Of a DNA stretch of 5,186 nt, positions 1-4,872 are shown one piece after another. The notes beneath the pieces are model-generated. The model was given only the letters and a program-made list of their open reading frames with translations, ran no database searches and was not told the DNA's origin. This DNA comes from an uncultured Parabacteroides sp. (lineage in GTDB: Bacteria; Bacteroidota; Bacteroidia; Bacteroidales; Tannerellaceae). Position 1 is the stretch's first letter; each line of letters opens with the position of its first letter. Position numbers and translations under genes: made by a program. The stretch covers positions 1 to 5,186 of the forward strand of contig NZ_CABUOD010000087.1 of assembly GCF_902493135.1 (NCBI RefSeq), written 5' to 3'.

Positions 1-2
1 AC

Positions 3-233
3 CGTAATACCGTCGTGGCGCATCTGTCGCTGGATCATAACGAGCGGGCGATGGAGCTGCTTGCCACGATGCCCAAAGATGCCGTGACGGAGTATCTGCG
101 GGCCATAGCCTGTTCGCGGCTGGGACGCAAGGCGGAGGGGCGCCGTCACTTTCTCGAAGCCTGTCGATTGGACGAGCGCATGGAGTATCGGGGTAATCTC
201 GATCCGGAAATTGCTGAACTCTTAAAACAATAA
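3..233 (+). CDS. C-terminal part of a TPR-like protein, probably OmpA/DUF3868 type (5' end outside window)
   Basis: The reading frame is open to the left edge of the window, so only the last 76 residues are present. A GTG at position 15 is in frame but lies inside the coding sequence. The visible part has a helical, TPR-like pattern: a pair of helices around HNERAMELLATMPKDAVTEYLRAIACSRLGRKAEGRRHF (given here only as the span 28-145), with small residues at repeat-type positions, then a tail ending in YRGNLDPEIAELLKQ. From memory, this tail occurs at the C terminus of Bacteroidales OmpA-like/DUF3868 proteins encoded in fimbria-type operons; that match needs a search. The stop codon is TAA, and a small lipoprotein-like gene starts 6 bases later, suggesting one operon. 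GC content is visibly higher than in the abiH gene to the right. TPR-like character is fairly clear, the family name less so. Confidence 0.6.
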   Translation, partial: RNTVVAHLSLDHNERAMELLATMPKDAVTEYLRAIACSRLGRKAEGRRHFLEACRLDERMEYRGNLDPEIAELLKQ

Positions 234-239
234 GTTATT

Positions 240-422
240 ATGAAACAACAGAAAATCAAATACGCGATCCGGTATTGCATCCTTGCCTTGATCTGGGGCA
301 TGTTCATCGCATCGCTTTTCGTGAGTTGCAACGTCTACGAAAAGGAGACCGTGGAGATTATCCGATGCCCGGTAATCGACGCCGACACCATCGAAATACC
401 GGATTGGACGCCAAGCGAATAA
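240..422 (+). CDS. Small putative lipoprotein, 60 aa, function unknown
   Basis: The ATG lies 6 bases after the stop of the upstream TPR-like gene, so the two are probably co-transcribed. Residues 1-11 are basic (MKQQKIKYAIR), residues 12-28 form a hydrophobic segment (YCILALIWGMFIASLFV), and SC at 29-30 makes a plausible lipobox (LFVSC), with Cys30 as the lipidated residue. The mature part would be only about 31 residues and acidic, ending PDWTPSE. The -3 position is Phe rather than the classical Leu, which is common in Bacteroidetes lipoproteins. An acidic residue cluster soon after the Cys (NVYEKE) could favour surface export, but it is weak. I do not recognise the family. Expression as an outer-membrane accessory to the upstream OmpA-like protein is an inference from spacing only. 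An alternative is a single-pass inner-membrane peptide. The gene ends 8 bases before a strong hairpin terminator. Confidence 0.6.
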   Translation: MKQQKIKYAIRYCILALIWGMFIASLFVSCNVYEKETVEIIRCPVIDADTIEIPDWTPSE

Positions 423-430
423 TACCGAAA

Positions 431-463
431 AAGCGGCAGCAATTTTATGAATTGCTGCCGCTT
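431..463. terminator. Bidirectional hairpin terminator between convergent genes
   Basis: Positions 431-444 (AAGCGGCAGCAATT) pair perfectly with 450-463 across a 5-nt loop (TTATG), a 14-bp stem. An A run at 428-432 means a minus-strand transcript reads TTTTT at the 3' side of the hairpin, so it fits best as the terminator of the abiH gene, which stops at 467. On the plus strand the following bases are only GGTTTAT, so termination of the lipoprotein operon would be weaker or use the hairpin alone. Confidence 0.85.
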
Positions 464-466
464 GGT

Positions 467-1789
467 TTATGGCTGCCCATTAACCGGTGTAAGGGGTTGA
501 CAATAGGACTTGTTCACAACCCGATCCCGCATCTTCTGCATATCGTTGAAATTGCGCGAAATATTCTGAACAAGCTCGATATAGTTATCGGCTCGCACTC
601 TATTATCGTCTATCCACTCGTAATAGTAAGGTTTTATCGACACACAGTTTTTATGCTCGAATAAGGTGTTGAGCAATGTGCGATCCGAATTGCCGCAGGA
701 GTGTCCCATGATATATATTTGGTATGGGGCGGAGTCGATAAACCGAAGCAACCGACGGTAGTTGTCCGTTTCCAGATAACGGATCGATTTGATATTCGTC
801 AGATAGCTGTTATCGTTCAAATTCGAAATCGTCTTATAATCCTCATCCATTTCATCCCCATAGCCGAAAATGATGGGATTCCTATCGTTATCCAACTCCC
901 CGTGAATATGGTTTATTTTGAAGTCGGAGTCTTTGTCAATATATAAGTCTGCGGTTCGTGTATAATTGAAATTCAGGAACAATATCTGGTCGGGAAGAAG
1001 ATAATAATCCGGAATATCGGTTGGCGTAGTTTCAACATTGGTTATATGATTTGATAATAAATTATTTGTTACTTTTTTATAATACTCTATATCGGATTCC
1101 ATATCTCTAAATGAATATCCGTATTTGCGGGAAAAAATACATCTTTCAGTATTCTCCTTGTTTTCCGCTTTTTCCCACCTCTCATCCACAAATTGCAAAA
1201 ATGCCTCTTTCCCTTCATTGGAAATATCTCTGGCTTTGAAAGGTTCGTAGATAGTTGTACGAATGCAATCCTTTATCAATTCCGGCTTGATTTGATTTTG
1301 GAGTGCAAATTTCAAATAACCGGTTAAATATCCTTTTATTAAATCCAACTCTTCGTTGAGTTGAACCGGATCGGTATATTCGCATCTATCTTGTTTGAAA
1401 ATATTCTTCAGCCATGCATAATATTCACTCTCAATATCTACCCAATTTCTTAATTCAATAGACTGATTTATTGCCTCGAAAAACCGACTTTCATATTTTA
1501 GAGGCAAACTATTGAAGAAATTATTATACTCTTCAATTTGCTGTTGCTGCTGCCAGCCACGTTGGAATCGGAACATCGAATTATCCAAAATCCAGCTAAA
1601 ATGTTCCAGTTTCTTGATATCGTCCGGATTATCTATTTTAATACAGCATAATCCGTCTGTTGGATCACTTGTATCTTCCAATAATCTGCGTCTTTGAAAA
1701 ATCCAATATCCTTGAATAAAGTCTTTGTAACTCGTCGGCAGTCCGTGCGCTAAATCGAACCCGTTTCCGATCAATATAATTCTGTTCAT
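467..1789 (-). CDS. abiH: AbiH-family abortive-infection (anti-phage) protein, 440 aa
   Basis: The N terminus, MNRIILIGNGFDLAHGLPTSY, is the signature of the AbiH family (PF14253), first known from lactococcal phage abortive infection. Other visible motifs are LNFNYTRT at 272-279, NHIHGELDN at 293-301, GYGDEMDED at 309-317 and GHSCGNSDRTLL at 362-373. The Gly-rich start, the NYT motif, HG and GHS resemble the motif order of SIR2-like nucleotide-binding folds, so NAD or nucleotide binding is a reasonable inference, not shown here. The length is normal for the family. The frame runs up to a TTG at 1822, but that codon lies inside the -7 promoter box, so translation must start at ATG 1787-1789 or the adjacent ATG 1790-1792. 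The gene is clearly more AT-rich than its flanks and has its own promoter and terminator, which suggests a self-contained defence cargo gene acquired by transfer. A QQQQQ run at 80-84 is unusual. No partner gene is visible. Confidence 0.92.
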   Translation of the reverse strand: MNRIILIGNGFDLAHGLPTSYKDFIQGYWIFQRRRLLEDTSDPTDGLCCIKIDNPDDIKKLEHFSWILDNSMFRFQRGWQQQQQIEEYNNFFNSLPLKYESRFFEAINQSIELRNWVDIESEYYAWLKNIFKQDRCEYTDPVQLNEELDLIKGYLTGYLKFALQNQIKPELIKDCIRTTIYEPFKARDISNEGKEAFLQFVDERWEKAENKENTERCIFSRKYGYSFRDMESDIEYYKKVTNNLLSNHITNVETTPTDIPDYYLLPDQILFLNFNYTRTADLYIDKDSDFKINHIHGELDNDRNPIIFGYGDEMDEDYKTISNLNDNSYLTNIKSIRYLETDNYRRLLRFIDSAPYQIYIMGHSCGNSDRTLLNTLFEHKNCVSIKPYYYEWIDDNRVRADNYIELVQNISRNFNDMQKMRDRVVNKSYCQPLTPVNGQP

Positions 1790-1819
1790 CATCTGCTTAT
1801 CATTTAGAGTAGTCCATAA

Positions 1820-1851
1820 CAAAGATAACTATTTATCCTGCTGTGAGCAAA
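1820..1851 (-). promoter_or_regulatory. Bacteroidetes-type sigma promoter of abiH
   Basis: Read on the minus strand, TTTG at 1851-1848 is followed after exactly 20 nt by TATCTTTG at 1827-1820. This matches the Bacteroidetes primary-sigma consensus (TTTG, 19-21 nt, TAnnTTTG) at every defined position. The predicted transcript start is near 1813-1815, giving a leader of about 20-25 nt before the ATG pair at 1792/1789. It also rules out the upstream TTG at 1822 as a start codon. Confidence 0.8.
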
Positions 1852-1879
1852 GAGCGAAAATGATTTTTTCTTACGCCGA

Positions 1880-1972
1880 CCCGTCCAGCAAGATAGCCGC
1901 TGCATGCGACACGCCAAGGTCTTCGCCTTGTCTTTGTCGCCCGCAGCGGCTATTCGGCTCTTGCTGTCCGGG
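1880..1972. repeat. Nested long inverted repeat (about 93 nt) in the abiH-DUF2958 intergenic region
   Basis: Four sets of arms nest around one centre. CCCG 1880-1883 pairs with 1969-1972; CAGCAAG 1886-1892 with 1960-1966; ATAGCCGCTGC 1893-1903 with 1943-1953 (11 bp, perfect); GCGACA 1906-1911 with 1935-1940; and CAAGG 1915-1919 with 1926-1930 around a TCTTCG loop. A 6-nt bulge (TCGGCT, 1954-1959) lies on one side only. No T run follows on the plus strand, so this is not a simple terminator. It sits 30 bases upstream of the DUF2958 start and about 30 bases beyond the abiH promoter. It could be a structured 5' leader of the DUF2958 mRNA, a protein-binding or transfer-related palindrome, or a dispersed palindromic repeat. 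Both strands are also open in one frame across it, which I regard as incidental. Confidence 0.8.
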
Positions 1973-2002
1973 CGTTCCGGGCAGTCTGAAATTTTATTCT
2001 CT

Positions 2003-2320
2003 ATGACACTGCTCACAAAACAGATCATCTCGAAATTCGAGAAACATCCTATCCACTCACAGGATGGGAAAGGAATGGATGCCGAAGTCCTCGTCAAGTA
2101 TTTCAACCCCTGCGGCTCGGGCACATGGCTCATCACCGAAGCCGAACGCGAAGGCGACGACTGGTGCCTGTTCGGTTATTGTCATATCCACGAATGGGAG
2201 TGGGGCTACCTGATGCTCTCCGAACTGGCATCCCTTCGTCTGCCGTTCGGACTTACCATCGAACGCGACATTTACACGGCCAAGAAATACGTCCGGGATT
2301 TTCTACCACAGGATGAATGA
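2003..2320 (+). CDS. DUF2958 domain protein, 105 aa
   Basis: The protein matches what I know of DUF2958 (PF11171) over its whole length. The conserved stretches are DGKGMDAEVLVKYFNP at 21-36, GSGTWLITEAE at 38-48, WCLFGYCHIHEWEWGYLML at 54-72 and PFGLTIERD at 81-89. The function of the family is unknown; in Bacteroidales these genes are common on conjugative and mobilizable elements, near anti-restriction or replication genes. I chose ATG 2003 because MTLLTKQIISKF is the usual family N terminus. The frame continues upstream to an ATG at 1904, but that start would lie inside the apical stem of the nested inverted repeat and add 33 low-similarity residues. The next gene starts 69 bases downstream on the same strand, so the two are probably one unit. 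No consensus promoter was found upstream; the transcript may start within or before the inverted repeat. Confidence 0.85.
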   Translation: MTLLTKQIISKFEKHPIHSQDGKGMDAEVLVKYFNPCGSGTWLITEAEREGDDWCLFGYCHIHEWEWGYLMLSELASLRLPFGLTIERDIYTAKKYVRDFLPQDE

Positions 2321-2389
2321 CGGCAAAGGCCTCGGAATTTTACTGCCCCTTGCCGATAACAGAATCATTACACAAAAAGGACTATAAAT

Positions 2390-2806
2390 ATGGCAACATT
2401 CGAAGAAAGAGCCGAACGGCTGAAGAAAGAGTTGGACGAAGCTACAAACAGCGACCAACGTCGAAATCTGTCCCGCGAATACGAACTTACCTTGCGCCTG
2501 CTGCGCATCATCCGGGGAGAGGTCTTTACGCTCGACGACATCAATAAATGCCGCATGGAGATCATGCGGCAACATCCCGGATACGAACGTCCCATAACGG
2601 CCGAATCGGGAATCCTGCTGGCTGCGGAGGCAATCCGCAAATCCTTCGGACGAAAATACTATCTGCCGCTTTACAAATATCCGATCCTCATTGATTTCGG
2701 AAAACCTGACGAGCAGATATGCGTGATCCATCCGAGCAACTTTATTAGCTATACATCCAAAAAAGAAGGGGAAGAGTGTGAACTGCACCCCAAAAGTTGG
2801 ACATAA
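2390..2806 (+). CDS. Uncharacterised protein; stop codon destroyed by IS insertion (129 aa ancestral, 138 aa now)
   Basis: I do not recognise this family. The start is supported by AAAGGA 8-13 bases before the ATG, one of the few good ribosome-binding sites here. Residues 1-42 are highly charged and probably helical or coiled coil (FEERAERLKKELDEA, then QRRNLSREYELTLRLLRIIRG). The rest looks globular, with a hydrophobic strand-rich part around YYLPLYKYPILIDFGKPDEQICVI (94-117). The last nine residues, CELHPKSWT, are translated from the left end of the insertion sequence. If the IS and one AGTG copy are removed, codon 130 becomes TGA, so the original protein ended in KKEGEE. The gene is therefore probably still functional with a short foreign tail. 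It follows the DUF2958 gene in the same direction and converges on the HTH pair beyond the IS. There is no signal peptide or membrane segment; it is probably cytoplasmic. Confidence 0.75.
   Translation: MATFEERAERLKKELDEATNSDQRRNLSREYELTLRLLRIIRGEVFTLDDINKCRMEIMRQHPGYERPITAESGILLAAEAIRKSFGRKYYLPLYKYPILIDFGKPDEQICVIHPSNFISYTSKKEGEECELHPKSWT
2775..2778. repeat. Target-site duplication AGTG, left copy
   Basis: AGTG directly precedes the TG of the left end and equals the four bases after the right end (4188-4191). Joining the flanks through one copy restores both a stop codon and a perfect hairpin, which independently confirms the boundaries. Confidence 0.88.
2779..2802 (+). repeat. Left terminal inverted repeat of the IS
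   Basis: It reads TGAACTGCACCCC followed by AAAAGTTGGAC. Compared with the reverse complement of the right end, it differs only at positions 4, 5, 17 and 18 of 24. Confidence 0.9.
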
Positions 2807-2821
2807 CTTTTGGGGTGTTTT
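2786..2821 (+). terminator. Hairpin with T tail in the IS left end, abutting the orfA start
   Basis: CACCCCAAAAGTT (2786-2798) pairs perfectly with 2805-2817 across a 6-nt loop (GGACAT), and TTTT follows directly before the ATG at 2822. This 13-bp stem has the form of an intrinsic terminator. In incoming transcripts from the 2390 gene it would stop RNA synthesis, or occlude the orfA start. Such protection against read-through transcription is known for several insertion sequences (for example IS10 and IS50). Its activity here is inferred from structure. Confidence 0.65.
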
Positions 2822-3334
2822 ATGAAGTACAGTTATGAGGAGAAATTAGCGGCCGTTTTGTCTGTTGTCAGAGGGCAACATTCCGTATCGTCCGCCTCCA
2901 AGCATTTTGGAATAAGCTATACGCCTTTGTCCCGTTGGATTGCGCGTTATAAAGAGTTCGGCGAAGAAGGTCTTCGTATACGGCAATATACTTACAGCGG
3001 CGATTTTAAGTTGTCAGCTATCAGGCACATGCACGAGAATCACTTATCTTTAACGGAAACAACGGCAAAGTTCGGTATTTACAATGAGAGTACGCTGAGC
3101 AAATGGGAGCGTATCTATTATGAAGAAGGTGAATCCGGTCTTTACCGTGATAATCGGGGTAAGATGAGAACCAAGCCTAATAAACAGGAACTACAACCAC
3201 AGGAAGAAAATGACTTGCGAGTCGAAAACCAACGTCTTCGCGCCGAGGTTGCTTACTTAAAAAAATTGAGGGTCTTAGTCGAGGAACGCATCGTCCGCGA
3301 GAACGGGAACGGGCAAAAGCCATCGAAGAACTAA
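2822..3334 (+). CDS. IS150-type OrfA, DNA-binding subunit of the transposase (170 aa)
   Basis: OrfA of IS150-group elements binds the inverted repeats and supplies the N-terminal part of the OrfAB transposase. Two helix-turn-helix units are visible, about residues 20-42 (SVSSASKHFGISYTPLSRWI) and 75-98 (LSLTETTAKFGIYNESTLSKW), each followed by a similar stretch (EEGL, ESGL). A heptad-type helix at about 125-150 (EENDLRVENQRLRAEVAYL) fits the oligomerising leucine-zipper segment. The YLKKL motif at 145-149 lies at the frameshift site, as in E. coli InsJ. ATG 2822 gives MKYSYEEKL and is preferred over an upstream TTG at 2810 that lies in the hairpin. No Shine-Dalgarno is present; the T tail of the hairpin abuts the ATG. 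Beyond the slippery site the zero frame continues for 22 residues to a TAA. Confidence 0.9.
   Translation: MKYSYEEKLAAVLSVVRGQHSVSSASKHFGISYTPLSRWIARYKEFGEEGLRIRQYTYSGDFKLSAIRHMHENHLSLTETTAKFGIYNESTLSKWERIYYEEGESGLYRDNRGKMRTKPNKQELQPQEENDLRVENQRLRAEVAYLKKLRVLVEERIVRENGNGQKPSKN
3259..3265 (+). other. Programmed -1 frameshift slippery site A AAA AAA
   Basis: In the orfA frame the codons are TTA AAA AAA TTG, giving the heptamer A_AAA_AAA. Slipping back one base here enters the orfB frame, which is open from 3214 to the stop at 4150-4152 with no ATG, GTG or TTG before 3361. The predicted fusion has 148 residues from orfA plus 295 from the -1 frame, 443 aa in all. E. coli IS150 uses A AAA AAG at the equivalent YLKKL position. 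Confidence 0.8.
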
Positions 3335-3360
3335 GACCGGAACATACCCTTCCCACGCTA

Positions 3361-4152
3361 TTGGAAGTTACGGGGATGGCGCGTAGTACGTTCTATTATC
3401 ATCTGAAGCAGTTAAAGTTCCCCGATAAATACAAACAAGAGAAAAACGAGATTGTAAGTATATACCACGATCATAAGGGACGTTATGGTTACCGCCGTAT
3501 CACAGTAGAGATGCACAATCGCGGATATTCTATAAACCATAAAACGGTACTTAGGTTAATGAACGAATGTGGAGTTAAATGCCAGGTGCGCCTAAAAAAA
3601 TATCGTTCATACAAAGGAGAGGTTGGTGCCGTGGTGCCCGACTTGCTGAAACGTAATTTTATGGCGGAACGTCCTAATCAAAAGTGGGTTACAGACCTTA
3701 CTGAATTTTCTCTGTTCGGCAAGAAGCTTTATCTGTCGCCTATTATGGACTTATATAACAGGGAAATAATAAGTTATAATATAGCTGAACATCCGACCTT
3801 TTACCAAACAATGAAAATGCTTGAAGATGCCATAAAGGATCTGCCCGATACTCCGGAACTTATACTTCACTCGGATCAGGGTTGGCAGTACCAGATGAAA
3901 CGCTATCAATATCGGCTGCGGGAAAAAGGTATTAGTCAGAGCATGTCTCGTAAGGGAAACTGTTTGGATAATGCGGTCATGGAAAACTTTTTCGGACTGT
4001 TAAAATCAGAATTATTATATTTGCAGAAGTTCGAGTCTGTCGATCACTTCCGTAAGGAACTGGAGGAATACATAAATTACTACAATAACAAGCGAATAAA
4101 GACCGCATTAAACAACATGAGCCCGGTACAATACCGAACTCATGCTATCTGA
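3361..4152 (+). CDS. IS150-type OrfB, DDE transposase catalytic domain
   Basis: This is the rve-type integrase/transposase core of an IS3-family element. The N-terminal ARSTFYYHLKQL, then GRYGYRRIT at 40-48 (the HTH_21-type region), precede the catalytic core. The catalytic triad is Asp112 in WVTDLTEF, Asp172 in HSDQGWQY and Glu208 in NAVMENFFG, with 35 residues between the last two: the DD(35)E spacing of the family. SRKGNCLDN at 196-204 and INYYNNKRI near the C terminus are also typical. The sequence closely follows the pattern of E. coli InsK. The frame has no ATG upstream; TTG 3361 and ATG 3376 are the only nearby starts, so the functional protein is most likely the 443-aa OrfAB frameshift product, with the orfB part effectively beginning at 3265. 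Reading frame and key residues are intact. Confidence 0.92.
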   Translation: MEVTGMARSTFYYHLKQLKFPDKYKQEKNEIVSIYHDHKGRYGYRRITVEMHNRGYSINHKTVLRLMNECGVKCQVRLKKYRSYKGEVGAVVPDLLKRNFMAERPNQKWVTDLTEFSLFGKKLYLSPIMDLYNREIISYNIAEHPTFYQTMKMLEDAIKDLPDTPELILHSDQGWQYQMKRYQYRLREKGISQSMSRKGNCLDNAVMENFFGLLKSELLYLQKFESVDHFRKELEEYINYYNNKRIKTALNNMSPVQYRTHAI

Positions 4153-4163
4153 ATTATTAATCA

Positions 4164-4187
4164 GTCCAAACTTTGGGGTGCACATCA
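4164..4187 (-). repeat. Right terminal inverted repeat of the IS
   Basis: Read on the minus strand it is TGATGTGCACCCC followed by AAAGTTTGGAC, matching the left end at 20 of 24 positions. The outermost dinucleotide on the plus strand is CA, as expected for IS3-family elements. Confidence 0.9.
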
Positions 4188-4191
4188 AGTG
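4188..4191. repeat. Target-site duplication AGTG, right copy
   Basis: AGTG follows the CA of the right end and matches 2775-2778. A 3-4 bp duplication is normal for the IS3 family. Confidence 0.88.
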
Positions 4192-4215
4192 ATCTTCCCC
4201 TTTTCACAGACCGCA

Positions 4216-4512
4216 TCAGCGCTGCGCTTTCATATAATGCTGTTCCAGCAGTTTATAAAGCGATGACTGCGGATAAAGAATCTTTCCACCAAGAGTAGTA
4301 TAAGGAATTTGGCGGTTGTCCCGGTAATTCTGCAAGGAGCGTTTCGAGATGCTGAAGATGCTGCAAATCTCCTCACTGGTCAGGTACAATTCATTTCCGA
4401 TGGTCGGGCGGTGCGTGTCGATCAGAATATCGACGGCACGGATGGCTTTGACGATGTCGCGACGCAGTTCCTTGAACGCGGCGCTGTCGCGGGTGATGAT
4501 CTCTTCGGTCAT
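4216..4512 (-). CDS. Small helix-turn-helix protein, excisionase/MerR-like (98 aa), second of a pair
   Basis: Residues 42-91 carry a winged HTH of the HTH_17/excisionase type: LTSEEICSIFSISKRSLQNYR, as LTSEEICSIF at 44-53 and SISKRSLQNYR at 54-64, then IPYTTLGGKILY at 69-80 as the wing. The N-terminal 40 residues are probably helical (FKELRRDIVKAIRAVDILI). Such proteins bind DNA as transcription factors or as recombination directionality factors; in Bacteroidales, tandem pairs often lie near the ends of integrative elements. The ATG starts one base after the TAG of the upstream paralogue (TAG-C-ATG), so translational coupling is likely. About 25 of 54 residues in the C-terminal domain match that paralogue. 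Its former downstream terminator was split by the IS, so its mRNA may now run into the IS antisense to orfB. Confidence 0.85.
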   Translation of the reverse strand: MTEEIITRDSAAFKELRRDIVKAIRAVDILIDTHRPTIGNELYLTSEEICSIFSISKRSLQNYRDNRQIPYTTLGGKILYPQSSLYKLLEQHYMKAQR

Positions 4513-4513
4513 G

Positions 4514-4798
4514 CTACAGGCTTTTTATCAGGTTCTTTTCCAGAAGTTGCCGGATGTCGTCGTCCCGGAACAATACTTTATTGCCTAAGGCCGTATAGGG
4601 GATGATGCCGGCGGAGCGATAGTATTGCAAGGCTCGCTTGGTGATGCTCAAGGCCTTGCAGACCTCCTCAGCCGTAAGCCACCGGACAGTTGTCGGTTGG
4701 GCGGAGAGGGAATGGAGCGCAGACACTCGCTCCAGAAGACGTTGAAGGTGCGCCTGCAACTCTTTATAGGCGCTCGTTTCCATAAGGACGCAATCCAT
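4514..4798 (-). CDS. Small helix-turn-helix protein, excisionase/MerR-like (94 aa), first of a pair
   Basis: Residues 39-90 form the HTH_17-type domain: WLTAEEVCKALSITKRALQ with YYRSAG at 59-64, and IPYTALGNKVLF at 66-77 as the wing. The N-terminal part is probably a helix (YKELQAHLQRLLERVSAL) that may support dimerisation. The start could be ATG 4798 (MDCVLMETSAY) or ATG 4783 (METSAYKEL); neither has a Shine-Dalgarno sequence, and METSAYKEL resembles the N terminus of the paralogue more closely, so 4783 is a serious alternative. It is the promoter-proximal gene of the two-gene operon. No full consensus promoter could be found on the minus strand upstream. The 10-bp phased repeats at 4873-4902 lie about 75-100 bases upstream and could be its operator. 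Confidence 0.85.
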   Translation of the reverse strand: MDCVLMETSAYKELQAHLQRLLERVSALHSLSAQPTTVRWLTAEEVCKALSITKRALQYYRSAGIIPYTALGNKVLFRDDDIRQLLEKNLIKSL

Positions 4799-4872
4799 AA
4801 TTGTTGGGTTTAGGTGATTTCTGCGTTAAGGATGTGCAAGATAATCCAAGTCTTCAGAAAACGATTCCCATG

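Larger units (their letters stand above)
2779..4187 (+). mobile_element. Complete IS3-family (IS150-group) insertion sequence, 1409 bp
   Basis: The element begins TGAACTGCACCCC and ends GGGGTGCACATCA, giving the TG...CA termini of the family. The terminal inverted repeats match at 20 of 24 positions, and AGTG is duplicated immediately outside both ends. It carries orfA (2822-3334) and orfB (3361-4152) in the 0/-1 arrangement joined by an A7 slippery run, and the transposase retains DD(35)E, so it appears intact and possibly active. It sits in the loop of a former terminator between two convergent genes. I cannot give an IS name without a database search. Confidence 0.95.
2766..4202. terminator. 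Former bidirectional terminator, split by the IS
   Basis: The arms are AAGGGGAAG at 2766-2774 and CTTCCCCTT at 4194-4202. Without the IS they form a perfect 9-bp stem with loop AGTGAT, followed by T residues on the plus strand (CCCCTTTT) and by TTCTTTTTT on the minus strand. It would have served the convergent 2390 gene and HTH operon, whose stop codons would lie only about 40 bases apart. With 1.4 kb between the arms it can no longer fold as an RNA hairpin. Confidence 0.75.

Noticed and set aside
1793..1822. Upstream TTG start giving a 451-aa AbiH
   Set aside because: The TTG is part of the -7 box TATCTTTG, upstream of the predicted transcript start, and the added residues are not part of the family.
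1904..2002. N-terminal extension of the DUF2958 protein from ATG 1904
   Set aside because: The start lies in the apical part of the nested inverted repeat, and the family N terminus begins at ATG 2003.
1804..2136. 110-codon minus-strand ORF overlapping the DUF2958 start and the inverted repeat
   Set aside because: It runs opposite the well-supported DUF2958 gene, spans the abiH promoter and hairpin, and has no recognisable domain; its openness follows from the GC-rich palindrome.
2319..2376. Hairpin CGGCAA...TTGCCG between the DUF2958 gene and the 2390 gene
   Set aside because: The stem is only 6 bp with a loop of more than 20 nt and no T tail, so it is not convincing as a terminator.
2303..2788. 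161-codon minus-strand ORF opposite the 2390 gene
   Set aside because: It is a shadow of the plus-strand gene, which has a good ribosome-binding site and a reconstructable stop; no domain was recognised.
2804..2811. TAACTTTT in the IS left end as a -7 promoter box
   Set aside because: It misses the final G of TAnnTTTG, and no TTTG lies about 20 nt upstream either in the linear form or across a circle junction.
4309..4605. Plus-strand ORFs opposite the HTH pair
   Set aside because: The minus-strand frames encode clear paralogous HTH domains, so these are antisense shadows.
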